From positions 1 through 64,000 of the forward strand of contig PLXO01000023.1 in assembly GCA_003151425.1 (NCBI GenBank): 64,000 bases of DNA, written 5' to 3'. Position numbers and translations under genes: made by a program. The notes below the pieces were generated by a model. The model was not told where the DNA came from and searched no databases. It saw nothing but the letters and a program-made list of their open reading frames with translations. Each line of letters starts with the position of its first letter. Position 1 is the first letter of the stretch. Positions 39,016-48,850 of this stretch are shown piece by piece. The stretch comes from Acetobacteraceae bacterium (lineage in GTDB: Bacteria > Pseudomonadota > Alphaproteobacteria > Acetobacterales > Acetobacteraceae).

Positions 39016-39140
39016 TTTCTTCCGGGCTCCGCCGGGAAGTTGACCGTTGCGGTGGCGGACTGGGGCAGCGATGCCCCGGGCCGTCGATGCTCAGAACCCG
39101 TTTGCGCTCACGATCCGTACGGGCTGACAAGGAGAGTTGC

Positions 39141-39710
39141 ATGAGCGAGACGACAAACCCGCTGACCGATGCGATCAAGGCACTGATCGGCGTAGCGGCG
39201 GAGAAGGTGGAGGCGAGCCCGCCGTGGGGTATCGAGCGCGAGGGCCTGCGTATCTTCACCAACGCGATCATGGACCCCGACCCGCGCTACTGGGACGACG
39301 AATTCGCCAAAACAACGAAGTTCGGCGGGATCATCACGCCGCCGATTTATTGCTCGTATATCGGACGGAAGACGCTCGCCGGCGTCGAGGATCCGATCAG
39401 CCGCGCGTTCCGCGAGAACCCGGAGTCCGACGGCATTGGCGGAGTGCGCGAGGGCGGCGCGGACCGCAAGGGCGCGCTGCCGCCGATCCCGACGCCGCTG
39501 AAACGGATTCTGAACGCCGGCAACGAGATCGAGCTGTACAAATACCCGGCGCTTGGCGACCATATCTTCAGCCAGGCCAAGTATTCCGACATCAAGGGGC
39601 GGGTCACCAAGGACGGCACGCCGATGCTGGTTGTCACGACCCAGACGACCTACACCAACCAGAACGACGACGTGCTGTGCATCCTGCGCGCGTCGTCCAT
39701 CCGCCGTTAG
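39141..39710 (+). CDS. FAS1-like/MaoC N-terminal hot-dog dehydratase subunit
   Basis: DPRYWDDEFAKTTKFGGIITPPIYCSYIGR; paired with the next MaoC gene; paralogue at 46784. Confidence 0.8.
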   Translation: MSETTNPLTDAIKALIGVAAEKVEASPPWGIEREGLRIFTNAIMDPDPRYWDDEFAKTTKFGGIITPPIYCSYIGRKTLAGVEDPISRAFRENPESDGIGGVREGGADRKGALPPIPTPLKRILNAGNEIELYKYPALGDHIFSQAKYSDIKGRVTKDGTPMLVVTTQTTYTNQNDDVLCILRASSIRR

Positions 39711-39738
39711 GCCGGGTCGCACCGGAGGGAATTCAGTC

Positions 39739-40242
39739 ATGGTGACCGCAGACGAGCTTAGAAACAAGGCGCAGCTCCATTACGATGACGTTCAGGTGGG
39801 GCAGGAGATGCCGCCGCTGGTGATTGGCCCGATGACGCCGACGCATCTGTTCCGCTGGAGTGCCGCGATCGAGAACTGGCATCGTATCCATTACGACCAG
39901 AACTTTGCGGTCTACCACGACGGTCTGCCGAACATTCTGGCGCAGGGCTCCTGGAAGCAGAGCATCCTGCCGCGCTACCTGAAGGATATCTGCTTGCCGG
40001 ATGGCTGGCCGTGGAAGGTGCAGTTCCAGCACCGCGCGATGATCGTGCCGGGCGACACGATCACAGTCTGGGCCAAGGTGACCGGCATGCGCGAAGCCGA
40101 GGGCCTCGGCCTGATCGACATGGAGGTGGGGATGAAACTGCAATCCGACGTCGAGACCTGCCCGGGCACGGCGACCATCGTGCTGCCGATCCGCGGCGGC
40201 CGGGCAGTGCCCTATCCGTTCGTAGCTCCGAAGGGGGCGTAG
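39739..40242 (+). CDS. MaoC-like hot-dog dehydratase subunit
   Basis: HLFRWSAAIENWHRIHYDQNFAVYHDGLPNILAQGSWKQSILPRYL...; paralogue at 46285. Confidence 0.85.
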   Translation: MVTADELRNKAQLHYDDVQVGQEMPPLVIGPMTPTHLFRWSAAIENWHRIHYDQNFAVYHDGLPNILAQGSWKQSILPRYLKDICLPDGWPWKVQFQHRAMIVPGDTITVWAKVTGMREAEGLGLIDMEVGMKLQSDVETCPGTATIVLPIRGGRAVPYPFVAPKGA

Positions 40243-40312
40243 CAGCGGCACCGCCGTCCGGCTGGGCGGGGTTGAGTGTTTCAGGAAATGCCAGTCGGCA
40301 ACAGGAGGCGAT

Positions 40313-40585
40313 ATGGGACGCTGGATCGCAATCGGCAAGGCGCCGGGATGGGATGACCTTGCGACGTTCACCGATGAACTGAAGGCGACGACGAAGTGGC
40401 GCGTCGATCCGCGGACGACGATCACGTCGGTGATCGCGCTGGCAGACGGCCGCATGCTGGCGGAGTGCCATGCCAACCAGCAGGCGGATTTCGATGCTTG
40501 GCTGCAACAGAAGGGCTGGCAAGTGGAGAGCGTAACGCCGATCACGCACCTGGCGCGGACCGGGGAGATCTGGCAGGTCGGCTAG
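40313..40585 (+). CDS. Small uncharacterised protein (90 aa)
   Basis: MGRWIAIGKAPGWDDLATFTDELKATTKWRVDPRTTITSVIALADGRMLAECHANQ; co-directional with the MaoC pair, aacaggagg RBS. Confidence 0.65.
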   Translation: MGRWIAIGKAPGWDDLATFTDELKATTKWRVDPRTTITSVIALADGRMLAECHANQQADFDAWLQQKGWQVESVTPITHLARTGEIWQVG

Positions 40586-40597
40586 GCCCAAGTAATA

Positions 40598-41993
40598 TCA
40601 GTCCTGAATTCCCAACCGCTCCTTGTAGTCCGGGTCCCAGTAGGCCAGGCGACCTTGGCGGATGCGTTCCTCCATGGTCATGCGCAGGACCGGGCGTAAG
40701 ACGGTGGGGCGCGTCCCTATGACGCCGGATCGTTCCATCTCCGCATACCGCGCGTCGTCGTAGCCCAGGAGATCTTGCAGGATCTCGCGGTTGTGCTGAC
40801 CGAGTGTCGGTGCGGGACCACGGGTGGCGAGCGGCGTTCTGCTCAGGCGCCAGGGGCGACCGACGATGACGCGCTTGCCCAGGCCGCGCTCGGGGGGGAA
40901 CTGCACGGTTTCCAACAGGCCCCGCGCCCTGGCGTGCGGATCCAGATGCATATCGCGTGCATCGAACACGGCGCCGGCACGCACGCCAGCTGCCTGCAGG
41001 CGCTCCATCGCCTCGGTCTTCGGGAATCCGGCCGTCCACGCACCGATGATCGGATCGATCGCATCGTGGTTTCGCATGCGTGCATCGTTGCTGGCGAACC
41101 GCGCATCCCGCGCGAGGTCCGGCCTGTTGATCGCCCGGCACAGCGCCGCCCATTCCTCGTCGTCGTGCACCGACACGACGCACCACGCATCGTCGCCAGC
41201 GCAGCGGTAGCAGCCTTGCGGCGCCAGCCACGGATGGCGATTGCCGATCCGCTCGCCAAGGCGCCTGTTGGCTTCCCAATCCAGAATGCGGTCCGCCACC
41301 ATATAGCAGCCGAGCTGATACATTGCGACATCGACCCAAAGACCCTTGCCGAAACGATGCCGGTAGCGCAACGCCAGCGTGGTGCCCATGACCAACGCCC
41401 AGGTGGCGAGGAAATCGACAAAGGACTGGCCGGCCTTGGAAGGCACGCCGCCACGATAGCCAGTCACATGCGCGAGCCCGTGCGTCGCTTCCTGCGTGGT
41501 TGCCTGAGCCGGGTACTGGGCATACGGCCCGTGCGGACCATAGCCGCTGCAGGACAGCATGATCACGTTCGGATTGAGTTTCCGTGCGTTTGGGTAATCC
41601 AGCTCCCAGCCCCGCATCACCCGCGGCGTGAAATTCTCCGTCAGGACGTCACTGACCCGGATCAGATCTTTCAGGATCTCGCGCCCCTCGGGCCGGCGCA
41701 AATCGAGCGCTAGGGATTTCTTGCCGCGGTTCAGCAGGTTGAAGGTGCTGGTGCGATTCCACGGATCCTCGCCCGGGTCGTTGTCCGGATACACTCCCGA
41801 AAAAGCCCCGCCGCGCGAAACATCCAGCCGCGCCGGCCCTTCGATCTTAATGACCTCGGCGCCAAGATCAGCCAACAGGCCGCCAGCATACGGCAGCGAG
41901 AACACGTTGCTGATATCGAGGATTCGCACACCCGCCAACGGCAGTGTCGTCTCGCGCCCCGCAGTCTGCTGTTCAGTTGTCATTCGTCGCCTG
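40598..41993 (-). CDS. CaiB/BaiF family (type III) CoA-transferase
   Basis: LPLAGVRILDISNVFSLPYAGGLLADLGAEVIKIEGPARLD ... RGKKSLALDLRRPEGREILKDLIRVSDVLTENFTPRVM. Confidence 0.95.
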
Positions 41994-41997
41994 CACC

Positions 41998-43194
41998 TCA
42001 GATGACGCCACATTCGCGCAACGAAGTGATCTCTGACGCCGAGCATCCGAGCTGCGTGAGCACTTCCGTGGTGTGCTGCCCGAGCAGCGGAGCCGGCCGG
42101 CGGCATGACGCGCCGGCGATGCTCATGTTCCACAAACGGAATGGTACGCGGATCCTGCCGATCACCGGATGCTCCACGTCCTCATAGAATCCCCTGGCTT
42201 CAAGTTGTGCGCAGGTCGCAAGGTCCTCCGGCGTCTGCACGATGCCGAACAGCATCCGATATTGCTCGGATGCCGTCTTGAACATCTCGGCCATGGTGCG
42301 ATCCTTGGTCGCGTCCAGGATGATGGCATCCAGTTCGTGACCGTTGCGTAGGCGTTGCGTCGGGTCGGCGAAACGCTGGTCCTTCAGTTCCTCGCTGCCA
42401 AAGAAATCGGCGATCCCGTCCCAGGTGACACCGCCGCCCTCCTGGGTGACGAAGAAGCCGTCCTTGCAGGGGGTTACGTGACCGAACGAACTGCCTTCCG
42501 CCCGCCGCCTGCCCTGCACGCCGCCGGCAAAGCTGTAGTAGGGTTGGTTGATCACCAGTGACGAGGTCACCACGTCCTGCATCGATACATCGATGTGCTG
42601 ACCAACGCCGTTCAGGTCGCGCGTCAGCAGCGCAACGTTCGTCGCTAGCATGCCGTTCATCGCGGTCTCGTACTCCGCCGGGAAGCCGCCGTGCTGTAGC
42701 GGCTCACGGTCCGCGGTGCCGCTGATCGCCATGATGCCGCTGGTCGCATAGGCAACGATCTCATTGCCCTTGTAGTGGCTGTACGGCCCGGTCTGGCCGA
42801 ACGGCGTGATGGAGGTCATCACCAGGCCGGGATTGTCCTGTTCCAACGTCGCGTGATCGAGCCCGAGTGAAGCGAGGTAGCCGGGTGGGAAGCTTTCCAC
42901 GATCACATCGGCGGTGCGGGCCAGCCGGCGGAATAGCTCGGCACCCTCGGGATGCTGCAGATCCAGGCTGACGCCGCGCTTGTTCAGGTTGGCCAGCAGG
43001 AAGAACAGGCTCTTTTCCGGGTCCGGATCATCCTGGAAAAACGGCGGCATGCACCGGCCGCACTCCCCGCCTGGCGGCTCGAGCTTGATGACGTCGGCAC
43101 CGTAATCACCCAGCAGCCGCGCGCACAGCGGACCCGCGATCCCCTGACTGAGATCCAGCACGAGCAGATCGTCCAGCGCCGCGGGCAGCATCAT
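41998..43194 (-). CDS. CaiB/BaiF family (type III) CoA-transferase
   Basis: LDDLLVLDLSQGIAGPLCARLLGDYGADVIKLEPPGGECGR ... LNKRGVSLDLQHPEGAELFRRLARTADVIVESFPPGYL. Confidence 0.95.
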   Translation of the reverse strand: MMLPAALDDLLVLDLSQGIAGPLCARLLGDYGADVIKLEPPGGECGRCMPPFFQDDPDPEKSLFFLLANLNKRGVSLDLQHPEGAELFRRLARTADVIVESFPPGYLASLGLDHATLEQDNPGLVMTSITPFGQTGPYSHYKGNEIVAYATSGIMAISGTADREPLQHGGFPAEYETAMNGMLATNVALLTRDLNGVGQHIDVSMQDVVTSSLVINQPYYSFAGGVQGRRRAEGSSFGHVTPCKDGFFVTQEGGGVTWDGIADFFGSEELKDQRFADPTQRLRNGHELDAIILDATKDRTMAEMFKTASEQYRMLFGIVQTPEDLATCAQLEARGFYEDVEHPVIGRIRVPFRLWNMSIAGASCRRPAPLLGQHTTEVLTQLGCSASEITSLRECGVI

Positions 43195-43218
43195 CGTTTC
43201 TCCCGATTATCGGCTGAT

Positions 43219-43422
43219 CTATGCCGTACGCGTATACTGCTCGGGGTTGGTCAGAAACTTGCTGCGGCATTCTAGGCTGTCGAAATAGACCCACTTGCCG
43301 TCGTGGAACTGCCTGGTTCCCTTGGTCGGATCCGTTTCGGAGGCGCCGTGTGCGGTGAATCCCGTGGACTGCCGCGCTGCCACCTCGTCAACGGTGCGGC
43401 CGCATATCGGACATTGAGCCAT
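43219..43422 (-). CDS. Small YHS/TRASH-like zinc-binding protein (67 aa)
   Basis: MAQCPICGRTVDE...GKWVYFDSLECRSKFLTNPEQYTRTA; CPIC plus YFxSxxCRxKFxxNPEQY. Confidence 0.7.
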   Translation of the reverse strand: MAQCPICGRTVDEVAARQSTGFTAHGASETDPTKGTRQFHDGKWVYFDSLECRSKFLTNPEQYTRTA

Positions 43423-43449
43423 GCCTGTTCTCCTTCTGCTGATGACGCC

Positions 43450-44631
43450 CTAGGCCTCGGCCACGACGGGCACCGGGCGTCCTAAAATGACCTGCCCCGG
43501 GCGGTCTAGCAGCGCGCGCGCCACCTTGGCACGATGCTCATAGGCGGTGCCCAGCCGCATGGTCCAGGCGCAGACGCGGCGGTACCAAAGCTGCAGGTCG
43601 AACTCCATCATGAAGCCGATGCCGCCATGAATGCCCTGGCAGATGCGCACCACTGCCTCGCATTTTTCGTTGCAGAAGGCCTTCGCCTGCGATGCCTCGA
43701 CGCCAGCAGGCAGACCTTGGTCCATCTTCCACAGCGCCTCGTAGGTCAGCAGGTTGCCGCCATCGATCCACATCAGCATGTCGGCGCACATATGTTGGAT
43801 CGATTGGAATGCAGCGATCGGCTGGCCAAATGCCTTACGGTATTTGGACCACTCGACGGCCATCTCGGCGTCCTTGCGCGTCGCCCCCAGCATCTGGGCG
43901 CACAGCAACGCGGTGGCCCGTTCCAGCATGCGCTCGGCGATCGGCCAACCCTGGTGCAGCGCGCCGATCAGATTTCCCCGCGGCACGCGGACGTCGGCGA
44001 AGCGGACCTCGCTCTGCTTGTCTTTTGCGAGCGTAACAAATGGCACCTGCGAGAGGCCGGCGCTTTTGGTGTCCACCAGGAACAGCGACAGACCGGCACT
44101 GGCGGCGGACGTCGGGGCCGTGCGACAAACCACAAGGCAGTGGTCGGCGGCGACATAGTTGTCGACGAACAGCTTGCTGCCGTTGATGACGAAGTCGTTG
44201 CCCGCTGCGACCGCCTGGCACTGCACCGCCTCGGGAAGCAGGCGCGGGTCCTGTTCGTGGAATGCCCAGGTCAGCACGGTATCACCCGCGGCCACGCCCG
44301 GCAGGACCGCCGAGCGCAATTCCTCGGTTGCGTCCTGGGCGATTGTCAGTGCCGGCACCACCGTGCTGTGCAGCGGCAGCGGCGCCAGCGCACGCCCCAC
44401 CTCCTCCAACACCAAGCCCAGATAGGTCAGTGGCATTGCGCTGCCACCGTATTGTTCCGGCAGTGCTAGACCCTGCCAGCCGAGCTCCGCGACCTGCCGC
44501 CACAGTGCCGGCGAATAGCCCTTCGCGTCCTTCTCCATCTCGCGCACCAGCTTCGTCGGGCACTGCGTCTCAAGAAATTTCCGGGCGGTTTCCCGGACCA
44601 TTACTTCTTCTTCGCTCAGCGTCGTATCCAT
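43450..44631 (-). CDS. Acyl-CoA dehydrogenase family protein
   Basis: MDTTLSEEEVMVRETARKFLETQCPTKLVREMEKDAKGYSPALWRQVAELGWQGLALPEQYGGSAMPLTYLGLVLEEVGRAL. Confidence 0.9.
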   Translation of the reverse strand: MDTTLSEEEVMVRETARKFLETQCPTKLVREMEKDAKGYSPALWRQVAELGWQGLALPEQYGGSAMPLTYLGLVLEEVGRALAPLPLHSTVVPALTIAQDATEELRSAVLPGVAAGDTVLTWAFHEQDPRLLPEAVQCQAVAAGNDFVINGSKLFVDNYVAADHCLVVCRTAPTSAASAGLSLFLVDTKSAGLSQVPFVTLAKDKQSEVRFADVRVPRGNLIGALHQGWPIAERMLERATALLCAQMLGATRKDAEMAVEWSKYRKAFGQPIAAFQSIQHMCADMLMWIDGGNLLTYEALWKMDQGLPAGVEASQAKAFCNEKCEAVVRICQGIHGGIGFMMEFDLQLWYRRVCAWTMRLGTAYEHRAKVARALLDRPGQVILGRPVPVVAEA

Positions 44632-44724
44632 TGTCCATCCTCCACGGCGCCGCGATCCGGCGGATTCACCAGGCGCGGCACGAGGCGTGCATTTCGACGT
44701 CGATCCATCGTTGGTGTGGCCGCG

Positions 44725-45948
44725 TCACTTCCTGGGCATGTCGAGGCCGCGGCGGGCGACCTGGTCCCGCATCACTTGGGTGCTGCCGTGATTGATGCCG
44801 GACTGGAAGGCGCCCATCAGGTTGTGCGCGAACACGCCACGCTCGACCGCATACGGCGAGCCGTTCAGCAACTGGCCATAGGGGCCGAGCATCTGGCTGA
44901 TCGCTTCCGTGGTCCGCACACCATGTTCCGGCGCCCAAACTTTTTCGGCCGAGCCCTCGTAGGTGAAATTGCCGCCGTGCTCCACGATGGACATGCTGCG
45001 CATTGTCATCAGCCGGCAGACCTGCGCCTCGATCCACAGTTCCGCGATCTTGTCGCGGATCGCCGGATCGCTCGCCGGGGAATAGCCGTCGAACTTGTTC
45101 GACTTGACGAAGTTCACGATGTCCTCATCGCGGCGCACCGAGATCAAGTAGCGGGCGGCGCCGACGCGATCGAGGTTCAGCCCGAGGGCGCCGACGCGCC
45201 AGCCCTCATTTTCTTTTCCCAGCATGCAGCTTGCGGGGATGCGCACATCGTCGAAGAACGTTTCGTTGGTGCGTGGCGTGCCGTAGGTGGTGCCGATCGG
45301 CGCCGGCGGATCGTTCTGGATGGTCCACAGCGGGCGCACGGTGATGCCCGGCGTGTCCATCGGGAACAGAAAGATCGAGATGCCGCGGTGTTTGGGTAAA
45401 TTAGGATTGGTCCGCGCCATCAGGTAGATGTGCGTCGCCATGTGGGCGGCCGAGGTGTACATCTTCTGCCCGTTGATGACATACTCATCGCCGTCGCGCA
45501 CCGCCCGGCACTGCAGCGATGCCAGGTCGGCGCCGGCCTGCGGCTCGGTGAAGCCGAGCGCGAACGAGAACTCGCCAGTGATCAACTTCGGAATGAAGTG
45601 CCGCCTCTGCTCCTCGGTGCCGGCGGCCAGAATCGCCGGCGCGCCGCTGCCCCCCAGCCCCAGGGAGATGTTCGCGCGGGCGAATTCCTCCTCAACGATA
45701 TACTGCGTCATGCGGTCGCCGCCCTGGCCGCCGTACTCCTTCGGATAGCTGATCCCCAGCCATCCGCGCGCACCGATCTTCTTGAACAGGTCGTTGATCA
45801 GGGTGCCAGTATGGCGGCCGGGGCTGACACCGAAGCCCTCGCTCAGCCCGTCCATCTCGGCGCGGACGGCGGCGGTCATGTGCTCGGCGATGAAGACGCG
45901 GACGTCGCGTCGCAGCGTCTCCTGTTCGGGCGAATATCCGAAATCCAT
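44725..45948 (-). CDS. Acyl-CoA dehydrogenase family protein
   Basis: MDFGYSPEQETLRRDVRVFIAEHM ... GFTEPQAGADLASLQCRAVRDGDEYVINGQKMYTSAAHMA. Confidence 0.95.
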   Translation of the reverse strand: MDFGYSPEQETLRRDVRVFIAEHMTAAVRAEMDGLSEGFGVSPGRHTGTLINDLFKKIGARGWLGISYPKEYGGQGGDRMTQYIVEEEFARANISLGLGGSGAPAILAAGTEEQRRHFIPKLITGEFSFALGFTEPQAGADLASLQCRAVRDGDEYVINGQKMYTSAAHMATHIYLMARTNPNLPKHRGISIFLFPMDTPGITVRPLWTIQNDPPAPIGTTYGTPRTNETFFDDVRIPASCMLGKENEGWRVGALGLNLDRVGAARYLISVRRDEDIVNFVKSNKFDGYSPASDPAIRDKIAELWIEAQVCRLMTMRSMSIVEHGGNFTYEGSAEKVWAPEHGVRTTEAISQMLGPYGQLLNGSPYAVERGVFAHNLMGAFQSGINHGSTQVMRDQVARRGLDMPRK

Positions 45949-46284
45949 GTCCGTTCATCTCCCTCGTCCGCAGCCTGACGCGGCCGGTGTGCTGGCTGGC
46001 CGCATATTTACAGAGACGCCCTGTTCCCATACGACGGGATACTGCGTCACGCAACGTGCGCGCCGGTGGCGCGGTGGTCATTGGGGCAGGCGAAGCCATG
46101 TGCGTCGTGCCTCTGGCGGACGCGGTTTCGAGTGCGCCCTGCCGTTCCGTGTGGGCATCGATGTGCTTGCATTGGCAACAATATGATCAACCAGGGATTG
46201 TAGAATTTCCCTGGACAACGGACATGATCATGCGATGCGAACAGGTTCGCCAAGGCTCCGCTGATCGCACACGCCTGCGCGGTC

Positions 46285-46770
46285 TCACGTCGCCGGGCCG
46301 AGGCAGGTTGGGTCGAACGGGTACGGCACCGCGGGGCCACCACGCAGAGGCAGCACCACCGCCGCGGTGCCGGGCGTGCCTTCCGCGCCCTTGTCGTTGC
46401 GTAACCCGATATTGAGCCGAACCACGCCGTACTCGCCGCGTCGCTCCGTGGCAGTGACATGGCCCCAGGCGGTGAGCAGGTCACCCGGCACGTTCATGCC
46501 GCGAAACTGGAAGCCGATCTTCCACAGCCAGCCGCTCTCGCCCACCCAGTCGGTCAGCAACTGGATCAGCACGTGCTGCTTCCATGATCCGTTGACCATC
46601 ACGTCCGGCAGCTTGTCGTGCTCGGTGGCGAATTTCCAGTCGTAGTGGATGCGGTGCCAGTTCTCCATCGCCGAGGACCAACGCATAATATGCGCGGTGC
46701 TCATCGGCCCCTTGACCACATTCGGGATGTCCTGCCCGACGGTGACGTCCTCGAAACAAATGTCACTCAT
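46285..46770 (-). CDS. MaoC-like hot-dog dehydratase subunit
   Basis: HIMRWSSAMENWHRIHYDWKFATEHDKLPDVMVNGSWKQHVL...; paralogous to 39739..40242. Confidence 0.85.
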   Translation of the reverse strand: MSDICFEDVTVGQDIPNVVKGPMSTAHIMRWSSAMENWHRIHYDWKFATEHDKLPDVMVNGSWKQHVLIQLLTDWVGESGWLWKIGFQFRGMNVPGDLLTAWGHVTATERRGEYGVVRLNIGLRNDKGAEGTPGTAAVVLPLRGGPAVPYPFDPTCLGPAT

Positions 46771-46783
46771 GGCGGAATCTCCC

Positions 46784-47320
46784 TCAGCGCAGGATGGTGG
46801 TGGTGGTGACGGTGATCAGCGGGATGGTGCCATCCGTGCGGCCATCCGTCGTGAACGTGTCGGCGGCGATGACGAACACCATCGGCCCGCTGCGGCCTTC
46901 GCGCTGGTAGATATCGAGATAGGTGCTGCTGCGGTAGATCCGCTCGCCGACCCTGGCGTAGCGGAGAAATTCGTATTCGTAACCACCGTTCAACAGGCGT
47001 GGCAGCGGCACCTTCACCGGCGGCAGGCCGCGGAAGGCGCGCACCATACCGTCGAAGTCGGGCTCACCCATGTGGTCGAGTGGGTCCGGATCGGTTGGCG
47101 CACGGCGGAAGGCCAGCGGCGGGAACGCCGGCGGGGCGACCAAGCCACCATAGCGGCTGGATTTGGCCCATGCCTCGTCCCAGTAGCGCGGGGCCGGGTC
47201 CATGGTGGCCTGGAAAAATCGGCGCACCTCGCTTGCTTCCACCGGGTGGTAGGCCAGGACCGGGCCATTGTGCGCGCCGATCACGGCCTTCACCTCATCG
47301 GTGATATAATTCACATGCAT
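46784..47320 (-). CDS. FAS1-like/MaoC N-terminal hot-dog dehydratase subunit
   Basis: FFQATMDPAPRYWDEAWAKSSRYGGLVAPPAFPPLAF; paralogous to 39141..39710. Confidence 0.8.
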   Translation of the reverse strand: MHVNYITDEVKAVIGAHNGPVLAYHPVEASEVRRFFQATMDPAPRYWDEAWAKSSRYGGLVAPPAFPPLAFRRAPTDPDPLDHMGEPDFDGMVRAFRGLPPVKVPLPRLLNGGYEYEFLRYARVGERIYRSSTYLDIYQREGRSGPMVFVIAADTFTTDGRTDGTIPLITVTTTTILR

Positions 47321-47766
47321 GCTCGATCACCTTTCGATCCGGTGTTGTCCAGGCTGGATGCGGGCGGCAGGGCGGCGGGTTGGATGACGTCGCGACCGGT
47401 ACGGCCATGCACGCATGGCCGACCGGCCAGTCCGCTACGAACCGGCAGCATTGGGGCCGTCACGTTATCCTCCACCGGTGTTCCTTCAGCCACCGAGCGG
47501 GATCATGGCATTGATCCACGTCAAAGCGCCACTGCCCGCGGTCGTGGGTCGGTTTGGGCGGCACGGTTTCCCTGTCGTCATGGCTGTCCCGCCTCTTGAC
47601 CCGAGGATCAACCCGGCCATCCGGCGCGGCACTGTGCTGGCCGGGTTGATTCCGGGGCAAGCCCGGGACGCCCATGACGTCGGGAGGCTGCGGATGATCG
47701 GCAAGGAGTTGCCGCGTGGCGATTGCATCGTGCATTATTTCGCCACATGACATTTCCGGTACGCGC

Positions 47767-48633
47767 ATGAGCGATATGATCCAAGCCGAGCCGATCGCCG
47801 ATGCCGCGACGGCTCAGGCCCTGCTGAAGCGCCTCGATCGCTCCGCACGGCACTGGCAGACGCCGTGCGGCGACGGGACGATGGTGTGGCGCGGGTGGGG
47901 CAGCGGCCCCGTCGTGCTGCTGGTGCATGGCGGCGCCGGGTCATGGCGGCATTGGGTGCGCAACCTGGCGCCCCTCAGCCTCGGCCACACCGTCATTGCG
48001 CCGGACCTGCCGGGGCTGGGCGACTCGGCGCGCGCGCCGGATCCGATCAGTGCGGAGTCGGTGGCCGCACTTGTGGGCCAGGGCCTCGACCAGGTTGTTG
48101 GGGCGGACACGCCGATCGACGTGGCAGGATTCTCCTACGGCGGGGTCATTGCCGGGCTGGTTGCGGCGAACGCCGCCGACCGCGTCCGTTCGCTTACAGT
48201 GATCGGCACCGGCGGACTTGGCCCGCCCAACCGCTCGGTCGAACTGGTTCGCGTGCGTGACAAGACGGGAGCGGAACGGCTGGCGGCGCACCGCGACAAT
48301 CTGTTGCGCATGATGCTTGCCGATCCCGCCAACATCGATGCCCTGGCGTTGGAGATTCAGGAGCAGAACACGAAACGAGCCCGGCTCAACAGCGGATTCA
48401 TGTGGATGTCCCGGGTGCTGCATGACGCGTTGCCACTGGTGCATGGTCACGTGCATGCTTTCTGGGGCGAGCACGAAATGCCCGACCGCGCGATGCTGGA
48501 CGTGCGCCTCGCGTTGCTGCGGCAGGCCCGTCCCGATGTCGAGGTCGAGGTTATTCCGCACGCCGGCCACTGGGTCTTCTACGAGGCAGCCGCGCGGTTC
48601 AATGCGGCGCTGCTGCGGATTCTGGCGAGGTAG
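47767..48633 (+). CDS. Alpha/beta-fold hydrolase
   Basis: PVVLLVHGGAGSWRHWVRNLAPL ... VIAPDLPGLGDS ... DVAGFSYGGVIAGLVA. Confidence 0.9.
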   Translation: MSDMIQAEPIADAATAQALLKRLDRSARHWQTPCGDGTMVWRGWGSGPVVLLVHGGAGSWRHWVRNLAPLSLGHTVIAPDLPGLGDSARAPDPISAESVAALVGQGLDQVVGADTPIDVAGFSYGGVIAGLVAANAADRVRSLTVIGTGGLGPPNRSVELVRVRDKTGAERLAAHRDNLLRMMLADPANIDALALEIQEQNTKRARLNSGFMWMSRVLHDALPLVHGHVHAFWGEHEMPDRAMLDVRLALLRQARPDVEVEVIPHAGHWVFYEAAARFNAALLRILAR

Positions 48634-48850
48634 AAGTGGGAGCGGCAAAGGGAGCGCGGCAGGCTCTGGACGCGCTGCGCACCAGCGAGGGACGCGAGCG
48701 GCCGCCGCAACGTCAAACGACGATCGTGCAAATCCTGCGGCGGCCTGAAGGCATGCGCCGGCATGACGGGTTGGCATGCGCCCTGCTATACTCTGTAATA
48801 CCCGAACCAGTTATTTGCAAACGAGCTGAAACGATCAAGGGAGAACTGCA

